Source: Thermoplasmata archaeon
Lineage (GTDB): Archaea; Thermoplasmatota; Thermoplasmata; Thermoplasmatales; Thermoplasmataceae
Length of the DNA stretch: 5,392 bases
NCBI GenBank assembly: GCA_021816385.1
Contig: JAKAYJ010000085.1
Location: 1 to 5,392 of the forward strand
Direction of reading: 5' to 3'
The translations under genes were made by a program, and so were the position numbers. Below are positions 1-5,392 of this stretch, piece by piece. Numbering within the stretch: position 1 is the stretch's first letter; every line of letters starts with the position of its first letter. The notes beneath the pieces are model-generated. The model had not been told where the DNA came from. It ran no database searches and saw only the letters and a program-made list of their open reading frames with translations.

Positions 1-11
1 TTTTATCAACA

Positions 12-26
12 AACTTTTTTAATAAG
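12..26 (+). promoter_or_regulatory. Possible BRE/TATA promoter of the secE-spt5 cluster
   Basis: An A-rich stretch (AAAC) is followed by a T/A-rich element, TTTTTTAATA at 15-24, which resembles an archaeal BRE plus TATA box. Transcription starting about 25 bases downstream of its centre would begin near 45-48, leaving a leader of roughly 10 bases before the secE ATG at 56. The DNA is AT-rich here, so the exact box is uncertain. Only 55 bases lie upstream of secE, and the gene may also be read from further upstream. Confidence 0.4.
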
Positions 27-55
27 TATTCGTTAACTAAACAACAGGGTAATTT

Positions 56-268
56 ATGTCAGTTGAAGAAGATCTCGTGGAAGTACAGAAGAAAATCGAG
101 AGACGATTTTCTGGGATAGGGAAAGGGAAGTATGCCAGAATCATAAAGATGGCAAAGAAACCGGGATCCCAGGAATATGTCAAGGTGCTGGCGATTACCG
201 GTGCAGGTATTATTTTTTTAGGGGCTCTTGGGTTTTTAATTTACTATCTGATGACAATAGCTTTTTGA
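56..268 (+). CDS. secE: Preprotein translocase subunit SecE (Sec61 gamma)
   Basis: This is the small gamma subunit of the SecYEG/Sec61 translocon, which clamps the SecY channel in the cytoplasmic membrane. The 70-residue length is normal for archaea. Residues 1-40 form a charged, amphipathic cytoplasmic part, followed by a conserved hinge (KMAKKPGSQEY, about 31-41) and one transmembrane helix at about 43-67 rich in G, I, L and F. The family pattern 'RxxKxAxKPxxxEY' followed by a glycine-rich helix is clear. The ATG at 56 is preceded by GGGT at 47-50, a weak ribosome-binding match. It is the first visible gene of a cluster, 9 bp before spt5. secE next to spt5/nusG is a very widely conserved arrangement in archaea and bacteria, which supports both calls. 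Confidence 0.95.
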   Translation: MSVEEDLVEVQKKIERRFSGIGKGKYARIIKMAKKPGSQEYVKVLAITGAGIIFLGALGFLIYYLMTIAF

Positions 269-271
269 GGG
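267..271 (+). promoter_or_regulatory. Shine-Dalgarno site of spt5
   Basis: GAGGG overlaps the secE stop codon (TGA, 266-268) and ends 6 bases before the spt5 ATG at 278. It supports that ATG as the true start, and therefore the long N-terminal extension of Spt5. Confidence 0.65.
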
Positions 272-277
272 TTTATA

Positions 278-1159
278 ATGAGCATACAGGAATATGAATG
301 GATTGAGTGTGAGAGTAAGGAAATTAATTCTTATTGTGGACAGAAGGTAAATATACCTGTAACAATAAGAAATATTGAGAAAGAAAAGAGGACTTTTAAA
401 ATAGAATTATCAATGGAATTCATGCAGTCTGATCCCTCTATCATCTGGGAAATGGATTTTACAAACAATGATAGGGGAATACTTCAGTTCAGTCCGGATG
501 GAGATAAAAAGTTTGACAAGAAGCTTGAACTTGAAGGCCACGCTGTCAGGGAAATGATGTTCACCATCGATTCACCCAAGGGAGGAAGTATAGGTGACAG
601 TGTTACAGTCCGTATTAGAATAGCATCTGAGGATGGAATTCACTCTGCAAACTTCACGGACAGGATCATACTGAAACCAGTTATCATTGCCGTGAAAACA
701 AATGTTGGGAAGGAACTTGAGGTTGCGACAAATCTTCTGAATTCAGACGATAAGGATCTGGAGGAACGATCTGTCCTGAACCCTTCAGCAAAGAGAGAAA
801 TAATGGCAATAATGTCGCCTTATGAGTTAAGGGGATATTTTTATCTGGAAACCATGCACCCTGACAGGATACCATACCTGGGAAGGTCCATGAGAAATTT
901 CAAGGGTGTCGTTGAAGGTGCAATAAACATAGAAGAGATACAGGAGCAACTCACACCGAAACCAGCAGTCGCGGGTCTTGAACTCGGGTCTTTTATTGAA
1001 CTTGTAAAGGGCCCATTTAAGGGAGAAAAGGCAAGAATAATGAACATCGATCACGAAAAGGAGGAAGTGACGGTTCAATTTATAGAGTCTGCAATGCTCA
1101 TTCCTGTAAAGGTCAAGGCAGAGGATATAAGGGTAATTGAAAGCGGAAAGAAACAATGA
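278..1159 (+). CDS. spt5: Transcription elongation factor Spt5 (NusG-like) with extra N-terminal domain
   Basis: Spt5 binds the RNA polymerase clamp, normally together with Spt4, and promotes processive elongation. The C-terminal half is a full archaeal Spt5. The NGN domain begins with IIAVKTNVGKE at about 136-146, runs through ELRGYFYLET at 183-192, and ends near LTPKPAV at 225-231. A KOW domain at about 236-288 carries GPFKGEKARI and the following strand EEVTVQF. Most archaeal Spt5 proteins are about 150 residues and start at the NGN domain; this one has about 132 extra residues in front. That extension looks like an all-beta, Ig/NEW3-like sandwich: alternating hydrophobic strands such as VNIPVTIRN (24-32), the segment around IIWEMDF (55-61), and GDSVTVRIRIA (106-116). 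No signal peptide or membrane segment is present. The start is fixed by GAGGG six bases upstream, and the frame is open throughout. The stop overlaps the next gene by 4 bp. The domain identity of the extension is my inference; the Spt5 part is certain. Confidence 0.93.
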   Translation: MSIQEYEWIECESKEINSYCGQKVNIPVTIRNIEKEKRTFKIELSMEFMQSDPSIIWEMDFTNNDRGILQFSPDGDKKFDKKLELEGHAVREMMFTIDSPKGGSIGDSVTVRIRIASEDGIHSANFTDRIILKPVIIAVKTNVGKELEVATNLLNSDDKDLEERSVLNPSAKREIMAIMSPYELRGYFYLETMHPDRIPYLGRSMRNFKGVVEGAINIEEIQEQLTPKPAVAGLELGSFIELVKGPFKGEKARIMNIDHEKEEVTVQFIESAMLIPVKVKAEDIRVIESGKKQ

Positions 1160-2565
1160 GCTATAAACGGGAATCAAGGGAAAGAAACGAGGCAAGAATA
1201 AGAAATATTGAGGAAACTCTGAAGCACCCAAAAACCTTAGTTCCGGACTGTCTTGATAAGGTCATGTTCTGTCCTTTCACTGCATATGAGAAAAAACTCA
1301 CTGGCGAGGTTGATCTTTTAAAATTTGCAAAGTCCCATGATGAGTTTCTGCGGGGACTGGCTGAAACCAAGCGAGCGATTGATGATGACGAATTATCATT
1401 CTCTGGACTGCTGAAGACACCACACGGAACTGCAACATTTTTCAAGAAGGGAGACACTGACCAGTATGTACTGGCCGGCATCCAGAATGAAAAACATGAT
1501 GTGTTCAGGATGCTGAGTTTTTCACGTATTGTCTCATCAGGCAAAGCTGTAATATATTCCGCAGGTTCATACTACAGGGCAACCTGCAGGAGTACACCCC
1601 CGGAGTCAAAGTTCATAGAGAACATTCTGAACGAGGAAAGTATTTCATATACGCGGGACGAAAGTACAGGTCTACCAGTAGTTGGAACAGGAGATGATAA
1701 TACTGAATTATACATTTTTGGTTCGCCACTTTTGCTGTGTGGGTCAATGTCCAAGGTAAACACACCTGCAAAGATATTTAAGTATATTCTCTGCAAGGAT
1801 CCATTGCAGTTAATTTCATTCAACATCTCAAAGCTCTCGCGATTTTCAGACAAGTCAGAAAGCACCATATTTGCAAACTACATATCTGGAGGAATGTCTG
1901 ATTCAGATTTCTTCCAGCAGATTGTATCAAGAAGGAGAAATCTCGCAAAATCATCCGGCTTATTCCTGATTGGAACTGAAACCTTCCCGGACATCAAAGC
2001 ATTTCTATCAAAAATAAGCATCTCAGAAAGTGAAAGGAATGTCATTTCCGGTCTATGGCCAAAAGGGGAAGGCATCTATATTGATGATCCAAGCCCCAGA
2101 AAACTATACGAAACTGTGTGGCCAGAAATCGGGGAGCAAATAGTTGAAAAGCTTTACCCCGGAGCAACAGAAAAACACAGGGATGTAATGAAAGGAAATC
2201 CAGTTGAAATTCTTGACCGTCTTAACAGGACTGTAAAGCTGGAGGATACAAAGGAAAGGATGAAATTAAGGTCATGGTCGTTACCATCATCACAACTTGC
2301 GGATCTTATAGCAATAGGAATAACAGAGGAACCGGAATCCCTTACAGAGTACATATCAAAAATGTCCATGAAGGAAAATGACAGCCAGGCCGTTGCTTAT
2401 TGCATACAGGAAATTTACAAGCTGAACAGAAGTCAGTCATGGAAGATCTCAAGCGATGCGGTTGTCAAGGGCAGGATGATCATGGAATATGTATCAAGAA
2501 TTATAAAAGATCCATGGAACAACCCGGATGCAATATTCCAGGAGATATCAAAAATAATAAGGTGA
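1156..2565 (+). CDS. Uncharacterised 469-residue protein coupled to spt5
   Basis: I do not recognise this protein. It appears soluble, with no signal peptide or transmembrane segment. The first 28 residues are strongly charged (many R, K, E) and predicted helical. A CxxxxxxC pair sits at Cys32/Cys39 (PDCLDKVMFC), and other cysteines are scattered (144, 195, 213, 416) without a clear metal-binding pattern. Residues about 80-230 look mixed alpha/beta with several hydrophobic strands (for example TELYIFGSPLLLCG at 183-196). Residues about 340-469 look mainly helical and end in a charged amphipathic helix. Its ATG overlaps the spt5 stop as ATGA (1156-1159) with only weak Shine-Dalgarno complementarity upstream (GGAAAG, 1145-1150), so translation probably depends on termination-reinitiation from spt5. 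The PUA-protein gene follows after 3 bp. Position suggests a role linked to transcription, translation or export, but that is inference only. Codon use matches its neighbours and the frame is intact, so it is very likely a real gene. Confidence 0.85.
   Translation: MSYKRESRERNEARIRNIEETLKHPKTLVPDCLDKVMFCPFTAYEKKLTGEVDLLKFAKSHDEFLRGLAETKRAIDDDELSFSGLLKTPHGTATFFKKGDTDQYVLAGIQNEKHDVFRMLSFSRIVSSGKAVIYSAGSYYRATCRSTPPESKFIENILNEESISYTRDESTGLPVVGTGDDNTELYIFGSPLLLCGSMSKVNTPAKIFKYILCKDPLQLISFNISKLSRFSDKSESTIFANYISGGMSDSDFFQQIVSRRRNLAKSSGLFLIGTETFPDIKAFLSKISISESERNVISGLWPKGEGIYIDDPSPRKLYETVWPEIGEQIVEKLYPGATEKHRDVMKGNPVEILDRLNRTVKLEDTKERMKLRSWSLPSSQLADLIAIGITEEPESLTEYISKMSMKENDSQAVAYCIQEIYKLNRSQSWKISSDAVVKGRMIMEYVSRIIKDPWNNPDAIFQEISKIIR
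2561..2565 (+). promoter_or_regulatory. Shine-Dalgarno site of the PUA-protein gene
   Basis: GGTGA matches the anti-Shine-Dalgarno end of archaeal 16S rRNA and contains the stop codon (TGA) of the preceding gene. It lies 3 bases before the ATG at 2569; measured from GGTG the gap is 4 bases. It supports that start and coupled translation. Confidence 0.6.
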
Positions 2566-2568
2566 ATC

Positions 2569-3030
2569 ATGGCACGCCACGTTCTATCAAAGAAAGATCT
2601 TAAGATTTTTTTTGAAAAATTGAAAGAAAATAATCTGTGGGCAGATTTCTTCTCAAATTCAAACATAGAAGTTGAGGAACATAAGGGAAAGAAATGCTAT
2701 TCAATTGGTGGAAGGTTCATTGCCTATGAAGAGGATCGATTTCTTCCATCCATAGACCTTCTCAACGCAATAAAGCCAGAAATTTCATCTGTGACCGTAG
2801 ATAACGGGGCAGTACCTCATATCCTCAATGGAGCCAAACTGTTTGGGAAAGGAATAACCCAGATAGGTGAAAGCATTAAACCGGGAAGCCTTGTTTATGT
2901 AAAAGACCCATCAGGCAGGTTCATTGCAGTGGGTATTGCAACAAAATCAACAGAAGAACTTAAGATATCCAAGGATGGGCCCGCTGCAGATATAATAATG
3001 TCTCCAGCCAGAAACCCATGCACACAGTGA
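2569..3030 (+). CDS. PUA-domain RNA-binding protein, Tma20/MCT-1-like
   Basis: This is a 153-residue archaeal relative of eukaryotic MCT-1/Tma20 (COG2016 type), which bind the small ribosomal subunit and act in reinitiation and recycling. The archaeal function is less well defined, though ribosome or structured-RNA binding is the expected role. Residues 1-70 form the pre-PUA domain, with a helical start and the strands around KCYSIGGRFIAYEEDRFLPS (42-61). Residues about 72-147 form the PUA domain, with the typical VDNGAVPHILNGAKLFGKGI segment (77-96) and the turn-strand IKPGSLVYV followed by GRFIAVGIA (103-124). The ATG at 2569 has GGTGA just upstream and follows the previous stop by 3 bp. 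It is the last gene of the cluster. No T-rich terminator is evident in the 43 bases before the peroxiredoxin start, so some read-through is possible. Confidence 0.85.
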   Translation: MARHVLSKKDLKIFFEKLKENNLWADFFSNSNIEVEEHKGKKCYSIGGRFIAYEEDRFLPSIDLLNAIKPEISSVTVDNGAVPHILNGAKLFGKGITQIGESIKPGSLVYVKDPSGRFIAVGIATKSTEELKISKDGPAADIIMSPARNPCTQ

Positions 3031-3039
3031 AGGGGGCTA

Positions 3040-3053
3040 GAAAGGTATTTATT
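3040..3053 (+). promoter_or_regulatory. BRE/TATA promoter of the peroxiredoxin gene
   Basis: GAAAGG (3040-3045) followed by TATTTATT (3046-3053) fits an archaeal BRE plus TATA box. The box centre lies about 25 bases before the ATG at 3074, so the start of transcription would fall at or next to the start codon, giving a leaderless mRNA. No Shine-Dalgarno sequence is seen in front of that ATG, which agrees with this reading. Confidence 0.65.
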
Positions 3054-3073
3054 CAAACATTCCTTACTATGAT

Positions 3074-3532
3074 ATGGCAGAACTATTGAAAACCGGTTCA
3101 AAAATTCCGGAGTTTGAAACAGTGGATCAGCAAGGAAATAGCATTGGATCGAAGGCAATTAAGGGAAAGCCGGCAGTTATATACTTCTACCCGAAAGATG
3201 ACACGCCTGGATGCACGGTGGAAGCGTGTGAATTTAGGGATAATATATCACAGTTCAGGGAAAAAGGCGTCAATGTATTTGGTGTATCCGTGGATGATCA
3301 AAAGTCACACAAGAAATTTGAGGAAAAATTCAACCTGAATTTTCCATTGCTCGTTGACAAAGATAAGAAGATAAGTGAGCAGTTCGGAGTCCTGGGTGAA
3401 AGGTCGGCAAAAAGAGTAACATTCATAGTGGACAGCAAGGGCATGGTGGTTCATGTCTTTCCCAAGGTTTCACCAAAGGGACACACTGAAGAAGTAATGA
3501 ATAAATTGAAGGAATTAAAATTGGTAAATTAG
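3074..3532 (+). CDS. bcp: Peroxiredoxin, Bcp/PrxQ type (thiol peroxidase)
   Basis: This cytoplasmic thiol peroxidase reduces hydrogen peroxide and organic hydroperoxides, using thioredoxin-like donors. The 152-residue length is normal for Bcp/PrxQ. The active-site segment DDTPGCTVEACEF (42-54) carries the peroxidatic Cys47 in the TPGC motif and a second Cys52 five residues later. That is the resolving cysteine that defines atypical two-cysteine PrxQ enzymes. The supporting active-site residues Thr44, Pro40 and Arg114 (in KRVTFIVD) are present. The fold signatures VIYFYPKD (35-42), VFGVSVDD (68-75) and FPLLVD (90-95) are intact. The gene has its own promoter and appears to be transcribed alone. 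Its stop lies 4 bp from the stop of the convergent DUF35 gene. Confidence 0.95.
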   Translation: MAELLKTGSKIPEFETVDQQGNSIGSKAIKGKPAVIYFYPKDDTPGCTVEACEFRDNISQFREKGVNVFGVSVDDQKSHKKFEEKFNLNFPLLVDKDKKISEQFGVLGERSAKRVTFIVDSKGMVVHVFPKVSPKGHTEEVMNKLKELKLVN

Positions 3533-3536
3533 GGAA

Positions 3537-3938
3537 TCAGGCAAGTACAAATTTATAGCCGTAATAGATTATCCCACTTTTTCCATCTTCAGCTATTTTC
3601 CTGAATACTTTTTTAACCCTTTTTCCCTCTATTACTTCTGCGTTACCGACATCAACAAGCTGACCTGTGATCATTGGTCCCTCATCCAGCTTGATCAGTG
3701 CCAGTACATATGGTTTCTGTCGTGAGAATGCAGGTGGTGCTTCATGAACTATGGTAAACGAAAAGATTTCCCCATCGCCTGAAAGTTCATGATCCATCAT
3801 CTTCCCTATGGAATCCCTGTGACATACAGGGCAGATGTCCCTTGATGGAAAATATATCCTGCCACAATTTCCACACTTCTTTCCAAGCAATCTGTACCTG
3901 TTTGGACTTTCTCTCCACATTCTTGATAATTCTCCCAT
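3537..3938 (-). CDS. DUF35 zinc-ribbon/OB-fold protein of the thiolase/HMG-CoA synthase complex
   Basis: In archaea, DUF35 proteins bridge thiolase and HMG-CoA synthase and form a shared CoA-binding channel. This 133-residue copy has the usual length and two-part layout. A rubredoxin-like zinc ribbon has two CxxC knuckles, Cys22/Cys25 (CGNC) and Cys36/Cys39 (CPVC), preceded by a helix with WRESPNRYRLLGKKC. It is followed by an OB fold at about 50-130 containing GDGEIFSFTIVHEAP, PYVLALIKLDEGPMITGQL and a C-terminal strand GYKFVLA. All four zinc cysteines are kept. The ATG comes directly after the thiolase stop (TAA then ATG, no gap), with GGGGGTGG five bases upstream. It is the last gene of the minus-strand operon. 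Confidence 0.9.
   Translation of the reverse strand: MGELSRMWRESPNRYRLLGKKCGNCGRIYFPSRDICPVCHRDSIGKMMDHELSGDGEIFSFTIVHEAPPAFSRQKPYVLALIKLDEGPMITGQLVDVGNAEVIEGKRVKKVFRKIAEDGKSGIIYYGYKFVLA
3578..3624 (+). terminator. Possible U-tract terminator of the peroxiredoxin mRNA
   Basis: Three T runs on the plus strand, at 3578-3582 (5 T), 3609-3614 (6 T) and 3620-3624 (5 T), lie 46-92 bases past the peroxiredoxin stop. Archaeal RNA polymerase terminates at oligo-T without needing a hairpin, and no other site is available because the next gene converges. The same bases encode lysine/phenylalanine-rich parts of the opposite-strand DUF35 protein, so the runs may be only coding. Confidence 0.35.
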
Positions 3939-5105
3939 TTATTCCACCCCCAGTATATGAACAACAGATGCAACACCTGAGCCTGCCATGTTATGTATCA
4001 TTGCGGTCTTTGCGTCTTTTATCTGCCTCTTGTTCGCTCTTCCCTTCAACTGCAAATATGCTTCTACTGCCTGTCCAACGCCAGTTGCACCATAGGGGAA
4101 TCCCTTGGCTTTCAGACCACCGGATGGATTTACCGGCAATCTGTCATTAAGAGATATACCCTCTTCAATCAGTTCCTTCGCCTTTCCCTTATCAGCAAAT
4201 CCAAGATCCTCCAGAGCTATCAAACCATAAATATTATAAGAATCATGGACTTCAACGAAAGATACATCTGAGTTCTTCATGTTTGCATCCTTTAGCGCCT
4301 TTCTTGCTGCCAGTTTTGTAGGTTCTACTGTATACAGGCATTCCCTGCTATGAAGCGCAAATGGGCCCTGTGACATTGCAGATGACAGTATCTTTACACC
4401 CTCTATGGAATTCTTCTTCACATATTCCTCAGAAGCAAGTATGACACTTGAAGCACCATCACTGAGGGGTGCACAGTCCATTAGGTTGAGGGGTTCAGCA
4501 ATCAACGTAGCATTAAGAGCCTGCTGTACCGTTATTTTATTCCTGAAGTGTGCACTCTCATTGAGACTTGCATTCAGATGATCATTTACTGATAGTTTTG
4601 CGAGGGCTTCCTTAGGTACATTGAAATCCTTCAGATACTTCCTGGCAGAAAGGGCAGCGAGAGCAGCAGGAGTTCCACCTTCGAACGCTTCCCACTCCCT
4701 GTCAAGTATGGAAGAGGTTATGTCAATGTTCTCATTTCCGTAAAGTTCCGTCATTTTCTCAGCTCCTCCCACCATTACAATATCGTATTCTCCTGACTTA
4801 ATTGCAAGATACCCTTCCCTGATGGCTGCGCCTCCAGATGCAGTTGATGCTTCAATTCTCATTGATGGGATGTACTCAGAAGATATTCCTGCATGATCTG
4901 ACATCAATGCACTCAGATGTTCCTGCCTGCTTATATCTCCACCAAGACTGTTGCTCATATAAATGGCCCCAAGATCCCTTGTCCTGATTCCTGCATCCTC
5001 CACAGCCTTTAAACCAGCTTCCACTGCAATGTCTCTCAGTGATCTGTCCCACAATTCTCCGTACTTTGCCTCTCCTGCCCCTATTATATAAACACTCTTA
5101 CTCAA
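3939..5105 (-). CDS. Thiolase-family protein (acetoacetyl-CoA thiolase type) lacking catalytic Cys and His
   Basis: By fold and context this is the thiolase partner of archaeal HMG-CoA synthase, which condenses two acetyl-CoA to acetoacetyl-CoA. The N-terminal strand [23 protein letters not shown] (216-225), [10 protein letters not shown] (285-294), [10 protein letters not shown] (326-335) and the C-terminal HNMAGSG are all recognisable, and the 388-residue length is normal. However, the nucleophile motif, normally EAACASGG, reads EASTASGG, so Thr88 (codon ACT, 4842-4844) replaces the acyl-carrying Cys. The GHPxGATG motif reads GFPYGATG, so Phe336 (TTC, 4098-4100) replaces the catalytic His. 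His287 of the HD motif is kept. The classical reaction is therefore doubtful; a structural or altered role is inferred. I chose the TTG start at 5105 because GGGTGA lies 5 bases upstream and the resulting N-terminus fits the family. A GTG at 5114 would add three residues and sit inside that site. With the TTG start it overlaps the HMG-CoA synthase end by 8 bp and abuts DUF35. Confidence 0.88.
   Translation of the reverse strand: MSKSVYIIGAGEAKYGELWDRSLRDIAVEAGLKAVEDAGIRTRDLGAIYMSNSLGGDISRQEHLSALMSDHAGISSEYIPSMRIEASTASGGAAIREGYLAIKSGEYDIVMVGGAEKMTELYGNENIDITSSILDREWEAFEGGTPAALAALSARKYLKDFNVPKEALAKLSVNDHLNASLNESAHFRNKITVQQALNATLIAEPLNLMDCAPLSDGASSVILASEEYVKKNSIEGVKILSSAMSQGPFALHSRECLYTVEPTKLAARKALKDANMKNSDVSFVEVHDSYNIYGLIALEDLGFADKGKAKELIEEGISLNDRLPVNPSGGLKAKGFPYGATGVGQAVEAYLQLKGRANKRQIKDAKTAMIHNMAGSGVASVVHILGVE
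3944..3951 (-). promoter_or_regulatory. Shine-Dalgarno site of the DUF35 gene
   Basis: GGGGGTGG on the minus strand lies 5 bases before the ATG at 3938 and inside the last codons of the thiolase gene. It is a strong GGTG-type site and fixes the DUF35 start. Confidence 0.7.
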
Positions 5106-5392
5106 CGTCTTCACCCAGTATTAATTTCTTCTTGAATTTGGCATACATGCCGTAGTCAAGGAATATGGTATCCTCCAGCATTTCTCTTACTGTTACTGCA
5201 CCTCTTTTATGCAAATTCTCTATTTCTGAATTGACTTCAATGTGAAATGCATCAGAACCTGCCCCCGAGCCAAATGACACTGCAAGTATCCTATCCCCAT
5301 CCTTCGCAACATCCAGTATGGCTGAAAGTCCAACCATCATTGCACCGGAATAGGTATTTCCTATGAGCGGAGTTAGCAATCCCTCCTTGTAC
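5098..5392 (-). CDS. Hydroxymethylglutaryl-CoA synthase, archaeal type, C-terminal part (5' end outside window)
   Basis: HMG-CoA synthase condenses acetoacetyl-CoA with acetyl-CoA to HMG-CoA, the committed step toward mevalonate and the isoprenoid ether lipids of archaea. Only the last 97 codons are in the window; the frame is open through the right edge, so the gene continues beyond 5392. Archaeal enzymes have about 350 residues, so roughly the last quarter is seen. Diagnostic segments are [28 protein letters not shown] with the following DAF, and the C-terminal [16 protein letters not shown]. The catalytic Glu, Cys and His lie in the missing part, so activity cannot be judged here. The TTG at 5379 is an internal Leu codon (sequence ...[12 protein letters not shown]), not the start. 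The 3' end overlaps the thiolase gene by 8 bp (TTGAGTAA), indicating an operon with coupled translation. Confidence 0.93.
   Translation of the reverse strand, partial: YKEGLLTPLIGNTYSGAMMVGLSAILDVAKDGDRILAVSFGSGAGSDAFHIEVNSEIENLHKRGAVTVREMLEDTIFLDYGMYAKFKKKLILGEDVE
5111..5116 (-). promoter_or_regulatory. Shine-Dalgarno site deciding the thiolase start
   Basis: GGGTGA on the minus strand lies 5 bases before the TTG at 5105-5103. The competing GTG at 5114-5112 is part of this same sequence and has no comparable site in front of it, so the TTG is the better start. Confidence 0.6.

Noticed and set aside
827..1231. 134-codon open frame on the minus strand across the end of spt5
   Set aside because: It lies wholly over spt5 and the start of the next gene, has no family resemblance, and shows an unlikely composition rich in F, L, Y and C. 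It is a shadow of the real genes.
1161..1544. 127-codon minus-strand open frame inside the unknown gene
   Set aside because: Its composition is Ser/Phe-rich, typical of antisense reading of a coding strand, and it has no plausible promoter or ribosome site. The plus-strand frame has the better context.
3842..4271. Plus-strand open frames over the DUF35 and thiolase genes
   Set aside because: They are antisense to two clearly recognised genes and look like random hydrophobic/Cys-rich translations.
3939..5105. Thiolase gene as a pseudogene because catalytic residues are missing
   Set aside because: The frame is intact at full length, other conserved motifs are kept, the ribosome-binding sites are good and the spacing with both neighbours is tight. 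This argues for a maintained, functionally altered protein rather than decay.
3074..5392. Functional link between the peroxiredoxin and the mevalonate operon
   Set aside because: The genes are convergent and have separate promoters; closeness alone gives no support for shared function.
1..5392. CRISPR arrays, tRNA/rRNA genes, insertion sequences or long repeats
   Set aside because: Reading both strands, I found no regularly spaced repeats, tRNA-like folds, transposase-like frames or inverted terminal repeats. Nearly all of the window is covered by housekeeping-type genes.

Overview
The window is archaeal and most likely comes from a member of the Thermoplasmatales or a close relative. The evidence is archaeal-type SecE and Spt5, a Tma20/MCT-1-like PUA protein, the archaeal HMG-CoA synthase / thiolase / DUF35 gene trio, TATA/BRE-like promoters, and GGTG-type Shine-Dalgarno sites on internal operon genes. 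Arginine codons are often AGA/AGG and isoleucine is often ATA, in moderately AT-rich DNA. The genus cannot be fixed from the sequence alone.

Plus strand, 1-3030: a tight four-gene cluster. It runs secE (Sec61 gamma subunit of the translocon), spt5 (NusG-like elongation factor with an unusual extra N-terminal beta-rich domain), a 469-residue protein I do not recognise, and a small PUA-domain RNA-binding protein of the Tma20/MCT-1 type. Gaps are 9 bp, a 4-bp ATGA overlap, and 3 bp, so this looks like one transcript serving protein export, transcription elongation and translation. The ribosomal protein genes (L11, L1 and others) that often follow secE-spt5 in archaea are absent; the unknown gene sits in that place.

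Plus strand, 3031-3532: a peroxiredoxin of the Bcp/PrxQ type, with its own TATA-like promoter placed so that the mRNA would be nearly or fully leaderless.

Minus strand, 5392-3537: the end of an operon entering from the right. In transcription order it carries the C-terminal part of HMG-CoA synthase, a thiolase-family protein and a DUF35 zinc-ribbon/OB-fold protein. In archaea these three form a complex that makes HMG-CoA for the mevalonate (isoprenoid lipid) pathway. The operon converges on the peroxiredoxin gene with only 4 bp between stop codons.

The most striking point is that the thiolase has lost both residues central to thiolase chemistry. The nucleophilic Cys of the CASG motif is Thr, and the His of the GHPxGATG motif is Phe. 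The fold, neighbours and reading frame are otherwise intact. The second is the two-part Spt5, and the third is the unrecognised gene translationally coupled to it.
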